DNA of 46,192 nucleotides from Roseococcus sp. (GTDB lineage Bacteria > Pseudomonadota > Alphaproteobacteria > Acetobacterales > Acetobacteraceae). The stretch is from assembly GCF_019747315.1 (NCBI RefSeq), contig NZ_JAIEQY010000217.1:1-46192 (forward strand), given 5' to 3'. Positions within the stretch are counted from its first letter, which is position 1. Every line of letters starts with the position of its first letter. A program made the translations under genes and the position numbers. Positions 34,349-42,786 of the stretch are shown here, in pieces. The notes under the pieces are model-generated. The model made no database searches, was not told the DNA's origin, and saw only the letters and a list, made by a program, of their open reading frames with translations.

Positions 34349-35380
34349 TCACCCATAGACGAAGGGTTGCGGGGGGGCGGTGAGGCGGTCTGGCACGGGT
34401 CCGCGCGCGACCTCGGGCGTGCTGGGCGCCGGCGCCGGGCTGGGCGCGGGGCTGGGCGCCGTGGAGCTCTGGGCCGTCTCGGGCTTCATCGTGGAGCGGA
34501 TGGCGATGACCTTGCTCAGCAGGTCGAACCAGAAGGGCGCGCCGAGCGTCGCGGCCAGGGCGAAGGCGAGATAGCCGATCAGCAGTTCAGCCAAGCCGAT
34601 GCCGCCCTCGCCGCCCGCGGCTCTCGGCAGGCTCGGCCACACCGCGGCACCCCAGCCGATCGGCAGGCCGGTGCGGCGCACCGCGTCATCCAGCTTGCGC
34701 AGATCAACCTCGCCCAGCGCCTGTTGCGGCGGGGCCGTGGTGGTCGCGATCCGCACCAGGCTCTCGCGCGCCGTCTGGTCCACCGAGAGATGCTGGGCGA
34801 TGATCACGGCGTTGAGGTTCAGCGCGACAGCGAAGATCAGCCCGCCCAGGAAGAGGAACCATTGCGTGTGCCGGCGGTACCAGCCGGAGGCGCGGTCCAT
34901 GCTGTTGTCATACCAGGCGGCGAGTTCGGCCTTCACCTGCTCGGCACTCGCGCCCGCCTGCTGGGCGAACAGGGCATAGGCCCTGGCCGCCGCGCTGTCG
35001 GCCGGCAGCTTCTGGCCGGCGGCGGCGAGGTCCATCACCGCGGTCGCGAAGGCCATGGGCGGGATGTAGGAGGGCGCGTTGGTGCCCAGGCCGGGCTTCA
35101 CCGTGCCGCCCTGGTAGAGCGCATAGATCAGCGGATGCGCCTGGAAGGCAGTGAGCGCGCCCTTCACCTGGTCCGCCTGGCCAGGGGTGGCACTGCCAAT
35201 GCCACCGCCAATGCCACCGCCCTGGGGACCCAGCAGCTCCGCCAGCGCCTTTTGCAGATTGTTGGCGCGGCTTTTCAGCACGCTTTCCACCGTCTCGCGC
35301 GCGGCCGCCATGATCAGGCTGAAGAGGAGAAACATGAGGATCAGCCCGATGGCGACCTCCAGGATTTCCGATCCGAACAT
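34349..35380 (-). CDS. Uncharacterised membrane protein paired with a peptidoglycan amidase
   Basis: A 343-residue protein I do not recognise. It has an N-terminal membrane helix (ILEVAIGLILMFLLFSLIMA) followed by AARETVESVLKSRANNLQKALAELL and a Gly-rich stretch. A soluble region of about 130 residues comes next, then a helix at FLFLGGLIFAVALNLNAVIIA and a last one at LLIGYLAFALAATLGAPFWF. The C-terminus is Pro/Ala/Ser-rich (PSPAPSPAPAPS). GGAG lies 7 bases before ATG 35380. It precedes the amidase with 5 bases between its stop and the chosen amidase ATG, so the two genes form a unit, perhaps for wall turnover or controlled lysis. No phage genes are nearby. Confidence 0.75.
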   Translation of the reverse strand: MFGSEILEVAIGLILMFLLFSLIMAAARETVESVLKSRANNLQKALAELLGPQGGGIGGGIGSATPGQADQVKGALTAFQAHPLIYALYQGGTVKPGLGTNAPSYIPPMAFATAVMDLAAAGQKLPADSAAARAYALFAQQAGASAEQVKAELAAWYDNSMDRASGWYRRHTQWFLFLGGLIFAVALNLNAVIIAQHLSVDQTARESLVRIATTTAPPQQALGEVDLRKLDDAVRRTGLPIGWGAAVWPSLPRAAGGEGGIGLAELLIGYLAFALAATLGAPFWFDLLSKVIAIRSTMKPETAQSSTAPSPAPSPAPAPSTPEVARGPVPDRLTAPPQPFVYG

Positions 35381-35422
35381 CGTCACACTCCGCGCTGCGC
35401 CATGGGATGCTTCGGGCATAGG

Positions 35423-35435
35423 ATGGTCAGACCAT
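35423..35435. promoter_or_regulatory. FadR/GntR-like palindrome
   Basis: ATGGTC-A-GACCAT is a perfect inverted repeat containing TGGTCAGACCA. From memory, FadR-type GntR regulators recognise TGGTCNGACCA, so the match is exact. It lies 43 bases upstream of the membrane-protein gene start, beside an AT-rich stretch (about 35443-35460) that could be a promoter, in the 217-base divergent gap before tamA. It likely controls the membrane protein/amidase genes, tamA, or both. Confidence 0.5.
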
Positions 35436-35597
35436 GCGAGGGTATGACATTTTTCACTTTTGCCGCCGCGGGCCGGCCCTGCGGCGGCCGCCACGGCAAG
35501 GCCCCTTGCATCCTCAAGCGGGGCCCGCCGTTATCCACCGGGAGACAAACCCGCCCGTCCATGTGCATAAGGCGGAAACCCGTGATGGAAGAACCGC

Positions 35598-37379
35598 TTG
35601 CGCTGGGGACCCTCTCGGCAGTTGGGAGGCGTGCTGGCCCTGGCCCTGTTGCTGGCCCCGCCCTCCCTGCCGCAAAGCTTGCAGGAGACGGCGCAGGAGG
35701 AACCTCCGACGCAGCCCTATCGCACGCGCATCACCCCCACCGGCGACGCCGCCCTCGATGCGTTGCTGCGCTCCACATCGAACCTCGTGGCGCTGCAGGA
35801 CGTGGCGCCCACCGATGCGGAAGGCATCGCCGCCCGCATCGCCGCCGAGCCCGAGCGGCTGCGCCCCGTCCTCGATTCCCAGGGCTATTGGGCCGGGCAC
35901 ATCGCCATCGCCCGGAACGGCGAGGAGGTGGTGATCGAAATCACCCCCGGCCCGCGCTACACGCTGCGCCACATCACCGTGACGGGCGAGCCCGCGCCCG
36001 ACCTCGCCCCCGGTGCCCCTGCCCGCGCCGATGACGTGCTGGCCGCCGAGGCCGCCCTCCTCGCCCGGCTGCGCCGCGACGCCCATCCGCTGGCGGCCAT
36101 CACCCGCCAGGTCACGGTGGACCACCCGGCCCAGGCCATGGACATCGCCTTCACCGTCACCCCCGGCCCCCGCGCCGATTTCGCCGAGCCCGTGGTGACC
36201 GGCACCGAGCGCGTGAACCCGGAAGTGGTGCGCCGCGTGGCCGCCCTGCGCCTGGCCGAGCAAAGCTACAGCCCCGAGCGCCTGGCCCGGGCGCGGGCCG
36301 ATGTCGCCGCACTGGGCCCCTTCGCCTCGGTGCGGATGGAGCCGGGCACGGCGCTGGATGCGAAGGGCCGCCTGCCGGTGACGGTGCATGTGCAGGAACG
36401 CCCCTTCCGCGTGCTCAGCGCCAATGCCGCCTATGAGACGAATTACGGCGCCTCGGTCCGCTTCGGCTGGCAGCATCGCAACCTGCTGGGCGGCGCCGAG
36501 AATCTGCGCGTGGAGCTGGAAGCGAGCCGCATCGGCACCGATCCCAATTTGCTCAACGCCCGCGCCGCCGTCACCTGGCGGCAGCCCCTGCCCTGGGGCT
36601 GGGATGGCATGCTGGTGGGTGGCCCCAGCCTCGTCCGGGACCGGCTGGAGAGCTATGACCGCAACGCCTTCATCTTCAACCTCGCCTATGAGCGGCGGCT
36701 GGGCGACCGCTGGACGCTCACCACCGGGCCGGTCGCGGAAATCGGCGAGAGCGCGCCGGCGGGCCTGCCGCTCACCCCGTACCAGCTGGCCGGCTGGGCC
36801 TTCGGCGCGCGGTTCGACAGCACGGACAGCCTGCTGGACCCCCGCGGCGGCATCCGCGCCCAGGGCAGCGTGACGCCTTCCTACGCCTTCCAGGCCAGCA
36901 CGGCCTATCTGCCGCTGCGCATCACGGGCTCCACCTATGTCGACGTGACCGGCGATGGCCGCAGCATCCTGGCGCTGCGCGGAACACTCGGCAGCCTGGT
37001 GAACACCACGGCCGAGAACGTCCCGCCCAGCCAGCGCTTCTATGCCGGCGGCGGCGGCTCGGTGCGGGGCTATGACTACCAGTCCATCGGGCCACGGACC
37101 GCGCAGGGGAAGCCCGCGGGCGGGGCGAGCCTGCTGGAGGGCTCCATCGAATGGCGCCAGCGCTTCGGCGAGAGCTATGGCGCGGTGGCCTTCGTGGATG
37201 TCGGCGCGGTCGGCACGCAATCCTTCGCGCCCACGGATGAGCTGCGCGTCGGCGCCGGGCTGGGCTTCCGCTACTACACCGCCATCGGGCCGATCCGCGC
37301 CGATATCGCCGTGCCGCTGGTGAGGCAGCAGGGCAGCGGGGCCTTCGGCTTCTATATCGGCATCGGGCAATCCTTCTGA
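35598..37379 (+). CDS. tamA: TamA, BamA-family outer-membrane component of the translocation and assembly module
   Basis: A 593-residue Omp85 protein. Signal peptide at about residues 1-26 (GGVLALALLLAPPSLPQ), then POTRA domains over about 40-265 (for example RYTLRHITVTGE and TGTERVNPEVVRRVAALRL). The beta-barrel starts near VLSANAAYETNYG. The family VRGYDYQSIGP motif lies in the loop 6 region, and the C-terminus is GFYIGIGQSF with terminal Phe. With TamB it inserts or moves envelope proteins and lipids. The longest frame starts with TTG at 35598, with GGAAG about 6 bases upstream; no in-frame ATG gives the full signal peptide. Its stop shares one base with the tamB start (TGATG). Confidence 0.93.
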   Translation: MRWGPSRQLGGVLALALLLAPPSLPQSLQETAQEEPPTQPYRTRITPTGDAALDALLRSTSNLVALQDVAPTDAEGIAARIAAEPERLRPVLDSQGYWAGHIAIARNGEEVVIEITPGPRYTLRHITVTGEPAPDLAPGAPARADDVLAAEAALLARLRRDAHPLAAITRQVTVDHPAQAMDIAFTVTPGPRADFAEPVVTGTERVNPEVVRRVAALRLAEQSYSPERLARARADVAALGPFASVRMEPGTALDAKGRLPVTVHVQERPFRVLSANAAYETNYGASVRFGWQHRNLLGGAENLRVELEASRIGTDPNLLNARAAVTWRQPLPWGWDGMLVGGPSLVRDRLESYDRNAFIFNLAYERRLGDRWTLTTGPVAEIGESAPAGLPLTPYQLAGWAFGARFDSTDSLLDPRGGIRAQGSVTPSYAFQASTAYLPLRITGSTYVDVTGDGRSILALRGTLGSLVNTTAENVPPSQRFYAGGGGSVRGYDYQSIGPRTAQGKPAGGASLLEGSIEWRQRFGESYGAVAFVDVGAVGTQSFAPTDELRVGAGLGFRYYTAIGPIRADIAVPLVRQQGSGAFGFYIGIGQSF

Positions 37380-40300
37380 TGCGCCGCGCGCTCCTCATCC
37401 TCGCCGTCCTGATCACCCTGCCCATCTTGGCCGTGGTCGCGCTGTTGAGCCCGCTTGGTCTCCCTTGGGGCCTGACCTTCGCCGCCGGCTTCGTGCCCGG
37501 CCTGCGCGTGGAAGGCGTCTCCGGCGCCCTGCCGGCGCGCCTGGCCGTGGAACGCCTCAGCCTTGCCGATGCACAAGGCCCCTGGCTGGAGCTGGAGGGC
37601 GTGGAACTCCGCCTCGCCTGGCGCGAGCTGTGGGAGCGGCGGCTGCGGCTCACGGCGGTGGCGGCCCAGCGCGTCACCCTGCACCGGCTGCCACCCTCGG
37701 CGCCCAGCGAGCCCTCACCTTTGGCCCTGCCGCAGCTGCCGCACTTGCCCCTGGCCATCCGCGTGGATGCGCTGGACCTGCCCCGCATCAGCCTGGGCGC
37801 GCCCGTGCTGGGCCAGGCGGCGGAGCTTTCGCTGGCCGGCGCGCTGGGGCTGGAGGCGGCGCGGCTTTCCGCCAGCCTCGTGCTGCAAAGGCTGGACCGG
37901 CCCGGCCATGCGCGGCTGCAACTGGCGCTGGATGGCACCCATCTGACGGGCCGGCTGGAGGCCGCCGAGCCGCCGGGCGGTCTGGTCGCCACCCTCGCCG
38001 GCCAGCCGGATGCCCCCTTCTCGGCCGATCTGTCCCTGGATGGCCCGGCCAGCGGGGCGGAATGGCGGCTGGAGGCCACGCTGGGCCCGGCCGAGGCACG
38101 GCTTGGCGGCAATGCCAGCCTCTCGCCCGAGGGCGCCGTGGCGCTGGCGCTGAATGGCAGCGTGACGCCCGATGGGCTGCTGCCCGCGCAATTCGCGCCG
38201 CTCGCGGCCCAAGTGACGCTGGCGGCCGCGCTGGCCCGCGCGCCGGATGGGGCGCTCAGCCTCGACCGCCTGGCCCTCGCCCTCCCCGCCGGGCGGCTGG
38301 AGGGCGAGGCCCGGCTGGATGCGGCCGAAGCACTCACCGGCCGCATCCGGCTGGAGGCCGCCGCCCCCGCGCTCTTCGCCCCCTGGCTGCCCCCCGGCCT
38401 GACCTGGGGCGCCCTCACCGCCGAGGGGCGCGTCACCGGCCGCCTGGCCGCGCCGGCGCTGGACGTCACCGTCACCAGCCAGGCGCTGGCCGGGCTGGGC
38501 GAGGCGGATGCCTGGCTGGGCGAGACGCTGCGCCTGCAAGCGCGACTCACCCCGGGCCGCGTCGAAGCCCGCCTGGCGGGCGAGCGGGTTGAGGCCACCC
38601 TCTCCGGCCCCATCCAGGCCCCCTATGACTTCGCCTTCGCGCTCACCGCGCGCGACCCGCCGCGCCTCACTGGCGAAATCACCGCCAATGGCCGCCTGAC
38701 CGGCACGGCCGAGGCGCCAAGCCTGCAAGCCGAGATCGCCGCCGAACGCCTGGAAGGCCAGGGCCAGGTGCTGGAGGGGCTGCGCCTGACGGCCACGGCC
38801 TCGACCAGCGCCGTGCAACTGGAAGGGACTGGCCGCTTCCAGTCCCGCCCGCTGAACCTTGCCTTGGCGGCGCGGCGCGAGGGGGATGTGCTGCGCCTGG
38901 ACCGCCTCGAAGCCGGCTTCGCCGAGATGACGCTCACCGGCGCCGGCCAGGGCGCCCTGCCCGCCGGCCCCTTCACCGGCGAGGTCCGGCTGGACGCGCC
39001 GGATCTGGCGCGGCTGGAACTCGGCCTGGCCGGACGGCTGGCGGCCAGCGTGACCGCCAGCGCCGTGCCCGGCGCCAGCGGCCCCGCCGCCCAGGGGCTG
39101 CGCCTGCGGCTGGAAGGCACGGGCGTGGGCACCGGCACCACCCGCGCCGCGATGCTGGCCGAGGCCGAGGGCAGCCTCGCCGCCCTCGCCTTCCGCCTGG
39201 GCGTCACCCTGCCCGAGGGCGCGGTGAACCTGGCGGGCGACCTGGCCTGGGTGGAGGAGGAGGCACGCATCACCCTCGCCCGGCTGGAGGCCCGCGCCGG
39301 GCCGGATGCGCTGATGCTCGCCGCCCCCGCGCGAATCCGCGTGAACACGGCCGGGGATGTGGTGCTGGACCCCGCGCGCCTGACCAGCCGGCGCGGCGGC
39401 AGCCTCGCCCTGCAAGGAAGGGTGCAGGCCGGGCAGATCCAGGCCCGCGCCGACCTCGCCGCCGTGCCGTTGGGGCCGCTGAGCGCCGGGCTGGTCAGCG
39501 GCACCGCCTCCGGCCAGGCGGTGGCGACCGGCACGCTCGCCGCGCCGCAAATCGAGGCGAGCCTGCGCGTGGAAGCGTTGCGCGCGCGCGATGCGCCGCA
39601 ACTGCCGCCCGCGCAGGTCACCGCCACCGCGCGGCTGCAAGGCCAGGCGTTGCGCGCCGAGGCCCGCCTGACCGCCGGGCCGGCCGTGCAGCTCGACCTC
39701 ACGGCGCAGCAACCCTCCGGCCTCGGCGCCGCACGGCCCTTCGAGGCCGGGTTGCGCGGGCGGCTCGATCTCGGCGTGCTGGCGCGGCCCTATCTGGCCG
39801 GCGGCGCGGATCGCGTGGCCGGGCGCCTGGCGCTCGACCTCCGGGCCAGCGGCACGCCCGCCGCCCCCGTGCTGGCCGGCGGCGCCACGTTGAGCGAAGG
39901 CAGCTACGCCAACGCGCTCTATGGCACGCGGATCGAGGGCGTTGCGGCGCGGCTGGTCGCCCAGGGCGAGCGGCTGGTCGTGGAATCCCTCGCCGGGCGC
40001 ACCGGGGGCGGCGGCACGCTGTCCGCCCAGGGCTGGATCGAACCGCTGGGCGAGGGCATCCCCGCGCAACTGCGCCTCCAGGCCGCGGGTGCGCGGCCGA
40101 TCGGCGGTTCGCTGGGCGAGGCGGTGCTGGATGCCGACCTGCAACTGGCCGGCCCCCTGCTCTCGGGCGGAAGCCTGACCGGGCGCGTCACCCTCACCCG
40201 GGCGGAGCTGCGCATCCCCGAAAGCCTGCCCTCCAGCGTGCCGAGCCTGGGGCCGGTGCGGCAGATCGGCCCCCTGCCCCCGGGCCGCCCCGCCCCGGCG

Positions 40301-41044
40301 CCGCCCGCCCCGCCCGTGGCGAAGCCCAGCCTGCCCATGGCATTGGACGTGACCATCGCGGCGCCGCGCGCGCTGTTTCTCCGCGGGCGCGGGCTGGAGG
40401 CGGAGCTGGGCGGCGAATTGACGCTGCGGGGAACGCTGGCCGCGCCCATCCCCTCGGGCGGCTTCCGGCTGCGGCGCGGCAGCTTCGACCTGGCGGGGCG
40501 GCGGCTGGATTTCAGCCGGGGCATCATCGGCTTCGACTCCGCCAGTTTCTCGCCCAGCCTGGATTTCCTGGCGACGGCGCGCAGCCGCACCCACACCATC
40601 AACCTCACCATCACCGGCAACCCCGCCGCCCCGCGGATCACCGTCACGGCCGAGCCCGACCTGCCGCAGGATGAGGCCCTGGCCCGGCTGCTCTTCGACC
40701 GCGAAACCGGCCGGCTCTCGCCCTTCGAGATCGTGACCATCACCCAGGCCGCGGCGCAGCTGGCCGGGCTGCCCACGCCCGGGCTGGGCGCGGTGGACCG
40801 GCTGCGGCGCGGCCTGGGGCTGGACCGGCTGGGCGTCGGCTCGGACGGCACCGGGCGGGCGGCGCTGAAAGCCGGGGGCTATGTGGCGCCGGGGGTGTAT
40901 CTGGGCATCCGCCAGGGGACGGCGGGCGGCACGCCGGGGGTGGGGGTGCAGGTGGAATTGACGCCGACGCTGCGGCTGGAAGGGCAGACCAGCACAGGGC
41001 CGGCGGGGGATCGGCTGGGGGTGACTTGGGAGCGTGAATATTAA
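37379..41044 (+). CDS. tamB: TamB-type AsmA-like translocation/assembly protein (DUF490)
   Basis: A 1221-residue protein anchored by one N-terminal helix (ALLILAVLITLPILAVVALL), with the rest in the periplasm as a long beta-groove bridging the membranes. Much of the protein is repetitive beta-strand of the form RLEAxxP/LxG. The C-terminal TamB domain (about residues 850-1221) contains GFRLRRGSFDLAGRRLDFSR, GIIGFDSASFSPSLDFLATA and DLPQDEALARLLFDRETGRL, and ends in the LGVTWEREY strand that pairs with TamA. It is coupled to tamA by a one-base overlap. It is slightly shorter than E. coli TamB (about 1259). Confidence 0.93.
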   Translation: MRRALLILAVLITLPILAVVALLSPLGLPWGLTFAAGFVPGLRVEGVSGALPARLAVERLSLADAQGPWLELEGVELRLAWRELWERRLRLTAVAAQRVTLHRLPPSAPSEPSPLALPQLPHLPLAIRVDALDLPRISLGAPVLGQAAELSLAGALGLEAARLSASLVLQRLDRPGHARLQLALDGTHLTGRLEAAEPPGGLVATLAGQPDAPFSADLSLDGPASGAEWRLEATLGPAEARLGGNASLSPEGAVALALNGSVTPDGLLPAQFAPLAAQVTLAAALARAPDGALSLDRLALALPAGRLEGEARLDAAEALTGRIRLEAAAPALFAPWLPPGLTWGALTAEGRVTGRLAAPALDVTVTSQALAGLGEADAWLGETLRLQARLTPGRVEARLAGERVEATLSGPIQAPYDFAFALTARDPPRLTGEITANGRLTGTAEAPSLQAEIAAERLEGQGQVLEGLRLTATASTSAVQLEGTGRFQSRPLNLALAARREGDVLRLDRLEAGFAEMTLTGAGQGALPAGPFTGEVRLDAPDLARLELGLAGRLAASVTASAVPGASGPAAQGLRLRLEGTGVGTGTTRAAMLAEAEGSLAALAFRLGVTLPEGAVNLAGDLAWVEEEARITLARLEARAGPDALMLAAPARIRVNTAGDVVLDPARLTSRRGGSLALQGRVQAGQIQARADLAAVPLGPLSAGLVSGTASGQAVATGTLAAPQIEASLRVEALRARDAPQLPPAQVTATARLQGQALRAEARLTAGPAVQLDLTAQQPSGLGAARPFEAGLRGRLDLGVLARPYLAGGADRVAGRLALDLRASGTPAAPVLAGGATLSEGSYANALYGTRIEGVAARLVAQGERLVVESLAGRTGGGGTLSAQGWIEPLGEGIPAQLRLQAAGARPIGGSLGEAVLDADLQLAGPLLSGGSLTGRVTLTRAELRIPESLPSSVPSLGPVRQIGPLPPGRPAPAPPAPPVAKPSLPMALDVTIAAPRALFLRGRGLEAELGGELTLRGTLAAPIPSGGFRLRRGSFDLAGRRLDFSRGIIGFDSASFSPSLDFLATARSRTHTINLTITGNPAAPRITVTAEPDLPQDEALARLLFDRETGRLSPFEIVTITQAAAQLAGLPTPGLGAVDRLRRGLGLDRLGVGSDGTGRAALKAGGYVAPGVYLGIRQGTAGGTPGVGVQVELTPTLRLEGQTSTGPAGDRLGVTWEREY

Positions 41045-41046
41045 GT

Positions 41047-41099
41047 AAAAGGGCCTCCGGCGGCTGGGGCCGAAAGGCCCCAGACCCCGATTTTTGGGG
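41047..41099 (+). terminator. 3'-end repeat copy 2 (after tamB)
   Basis: The 18-mer AAAAGGGCCTCCGGCGGC (41047-41064) begins 3 bases after the tamB stop. It is followed by an 8-base-pair hairpin, CTGGGGCC-GAAA-GGCCCCAG (41064-41083), with a stable GNRA loop, and by CCCC-GATTTTT-GGGG (41085-41099). The strong stem and following T run support a rho-independent terminator for tamAB. Confidence 0.8.
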
Positions 41100-41126
41100 C
41101 GCGCGGGGGAAGGAACGGGTCCTCGA

Positions 41127-41435
41127 TCAAACCCCCAAGCGCGATTTCAACCTCGTGATCATGTCCATCCGCTCATGGAGGATCGCCAGGATGATGGCCG
41201 GCGCTTCCGGCCTTGGCAGGCAGAAGATCAGGTGCTTGCCGCTCACGCCCATCCGCAGTCCAGGCAGCAGGTCGCTCAGTTCCCGGAAGGCGCCGTGACC
41301 CCGGGCCAGGGCCTTCGCTTCCAGTGCCGCGACGTAGATCCCGCATTGCTCGGCACCCCATTGCTCCGCCGTGTACCGGATGATGTCCCGCAGATCCGCC
41401 TCTGCCCCCTGGGTGAGGACATAGGCCGGCGTCAC
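41127..41435 (-). CDS. ParE/RelE-family toxin
   Basis: A 102-residue protein of the RelE/ParE fold. Motifs typical of ParE: YVLTQGAEADLRDIIRYTAEQWG at the N-terminus, a central LARGHGAFRELSDLLPGLRM segment, and the C-terminal HLIFCLPRPEAPAIILAILHERMDMITRL. ParE toxins poison DNA gyrase, RelE toxins cleave mRNA; the sequence is nearer ParE. It starts with GTG overlapping the antitoxin stop (GTGA), the usual antitoxin-first coupling. The pair lies between the tamB terminator and the GNAT gene. Confidence 0.87.
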   Translation of the reverse strand: MTPAYVLTQGAEADLRDIIRYTAEQWGAEQCGIYVAALEAKALARGHGAFRELSDLLPGLRMGVSGKHLIFCLPRPEAPAIILAILHERMDMITRLKSRLGV

Positions 41436-41686
41436 GCGGCTCCGTCAGCGCGGAGAGCGTGCTGCGCTATCTCGGTGATGGTCCTGGCTGACACCTCCCC
41501 GCGCTGGGCCTCGCCGAGGCGCTGTTCCAGCAAGGCCTTGAGCGCGCTGAAGGCTTGCGCCTCACTGTCAGAGGGGGGGAACAGACGCTCAACGGCATAG
41601 GCCTTGATGGTCTTCCCCTGGATGGCCGCCATCGCCTTCAGGGCCTGATGCTGGCGGTCCGTGATGTCGATCGTGAGTCTGGCCAT
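41432..41686 (-). CDS. Ribbon-helix-helix antitoxin (ParD-like)
   Basis: An 84-residue protein starting with a ribbon-helix-helix DNA-binding motif (MARLTIDITDRQHQALKAMA, then GKTIKAYAVERLF), followed by a toxin-binding C-terminus that is helical and Glu/Arg-rich (SALKALLEQRLGEAQRGE). It would neutralise the ParE-like toxin and repress the pair. ATG 41686 is the sensible start; an upstream TTG at 41701 adds only a few residues. Two palindromes lie in the 94 bases upstream, one of which could be its operator. Confidence 0.85.
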   Translation of the reverse strand: MARLTIDITDRQHQALKAMAAIQGKTIKAYAVERLFPPSDSEAQAFSALKALLEQRLGEAQRGEVSARTITEIAQHALRADGAA

Positions 41687-41715
41687 GACCGGCCCTTTCA
41701 AAGATTACGCAGACC

Positions 41716-41729
41716 CCCACAAATGTGGG
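41716..41729. promoter_or_regulatory. Palindrome upstream of the antitoxin gene
   Basis: CCCACA-AA-TGTGGG is an inverted repeat with 6-base arms, 30-43 bases upstream of the antitoxin ATG. The position fits autoregulation by a ribbon-helix-helix antitoxin dimer. Binding is not shown. Confidence 0.45.
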
Positions 41730-41754
41730 TTTGATGGCCAGACAGAAAAGGACC

Positions 41755-41768
41755 GGAACGGCCGTTCC
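41755..41768. promoter_or_regulatory. Perfect 14-base palindrome between GNAT and antitoxin genes
   Basis: GGAACGGCCGTTCC is a perfect palindrome 13 bases past the GNAT stop and about 70 bases upstream of the antitoxin start. It could be a second operator or part of a terminator for the GNAT gene; there is no adjacent T tract. Confidence 0.4.
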
Positions 41769-41780
41769 AATCGGCGCGGA

Positions 41781-42776
41781 TCAGGCCACCGCTTTCCAGA
41801 AATACAGGGTGTCATGCGCCTGGCCCGTCTCGTCCAGCGCATAGCCCGGTATCCGGCCGCCCTCCTGCCAGCCCAGGCGCCGGTACAGCGGCTCAGCCAG
41901 GTCACCCGCGCGCGTGTCCAGCGTCAGCAGGCGCCGGCCGAGGCGGAGTGCCGCCTGCTCGGCGCGCTGCATCAGCGCGGCGCCCACGCCCGCGCGACGG
42001 AAGCCAGGGTCCACCAGAAGCTTCGCGACCTCGGCCCGGTGCGGCTGGTTCTCCGGCGTCGCGAGGTCAAGCTGGACGGTGCCGGCCAGCGCGCCATCCA
42101 GCCAGGCGGCGAGCAGCACGCGGTGCCCCTGCGCCACATCGGTGGAGACGCGCTTCCAGAAGGCGCGGGACTTTTCGCGCGCCAAAGGCCGCAGGTAGGA
42201 GACGCTGGCGCCGGCCGCGACGCAGGCGATGAGGATCTCGGCCAGGCGGCGTTCGGCGCTGGCGGCGGCGGCGGCGTCGAGCATCTCCACCACCAGGCCC
42301 TGGCTGGGCTTGGCGTAGCGGAATTCCAGCGATTTCGAGAGGTCATCCAGGATGCGGATGGCGCCCTGCCGGACATAGCCGGCCTTTTCGTAGAAGGCAT
42401 GCGCGGCCTCGAACCGCGTATCGGTCCAGAGCACCATGCGGGCGGCGCCTTCAGCGCGCGCATGCGCCTCGGCCGTGGCAAGGAGCTGTTGGGCCAGGCC
42501 TGTGCCGCGCGCGGATTTCGCCACATACATGCGGCCGATTTCCCAGGCCTGGTCCTCGCGCAGCGGGCGGGTGGCGACCATGCCGTTGCCGTCCTCGGCG
42601 AGCCAGAGCCGGCCCCCGAGCTTGTCAAAGTAGCTGGCCAGCGCGCGAAGCTCCGGCAACTCGCCATCCACGTCGAAGATGACGCCCGGGAATTCGGCCC
42701 AGGCGTCGCCAATCAGGCGGATGAAGGCCGGCGCGTCGTCATCGCGTCCGGCCCGCAGCGCATGGCCCGCGCTCAA
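41781..42776 (-). CDS. Tandem-domain GNAT acetyltransferase
   Basis: A 331-residue protein with two GNAT folds. Domain 1 (about residues 5-150) has the acetyl-CoA loop at YVAKSARGTGLAQQLL and the TRFEAAHAFYEKAGYVRQG strand-helix. Domain 2 (about 165-331) has LLVDPGFRRAGVGAALMQRA and LAEPLYRRLGWQEGGRIPGY. Both acetyl-CoA motifs look intact. The longest frame begins with TTG at 42776 and no good Shine-Dalgarno precedes it; later starts would remove the first beta strand (ALRAGRDDDAPAFIRL), so TTG is kept with caution. The substrate is unknown. Confidence 0.85.
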   Translation of the reverse strand: MSAGHALRAGRDDDAPAFIRLIGDAWAEFPGVIFDVDGELPELRALASYFDKLGGRLWLAEDGNGMVATRPLREDQAWEIGRMYVAKSARGTGLAQQLLATAEAHARAEGAARMVLWTDTRFEAAHAFYEKAGYVRQGAIRILDDLSKSLEFRYAKPSQGLVVEMLDAAAAASAERRLAEILIACVAAGASVSYLRPLAREKSRAFWKRVSTDVAQGHRVLLAAWLDGALAGTVQLDLATPENQPHRAEVAKLLVDPGFRRAGVGAALMQRAEQAALRLGRRLLTLDTRAGDLAEPLYRRLGWQEGGRIPGYALDETGQAHDTLYFWKAVA

Positions 42777-42786
42777 GGAGAGGGGT

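Noticed and set aside
33525-35380. Prophage lysis cassette
   Set aside because: No terminase, capsid, tail, integrase or holin-sized gene nearby; only an amidase and an unusual membrane protein.
35531-35539. DnaA-box-like TTATCCACC upstream of tamA
   Set aside because: A single near-match without clustering or neighbouring dnaA, dnaN or parAB genes does not indicate an origin.
37715-40594. 959-codon open frame on the minus strand opposite tamB
   Set aside because: Shadow of a GC-rich gene: composition is Gly/Gln/Arg/Ala-rich with no domain, while the plus frame is clear TamB.
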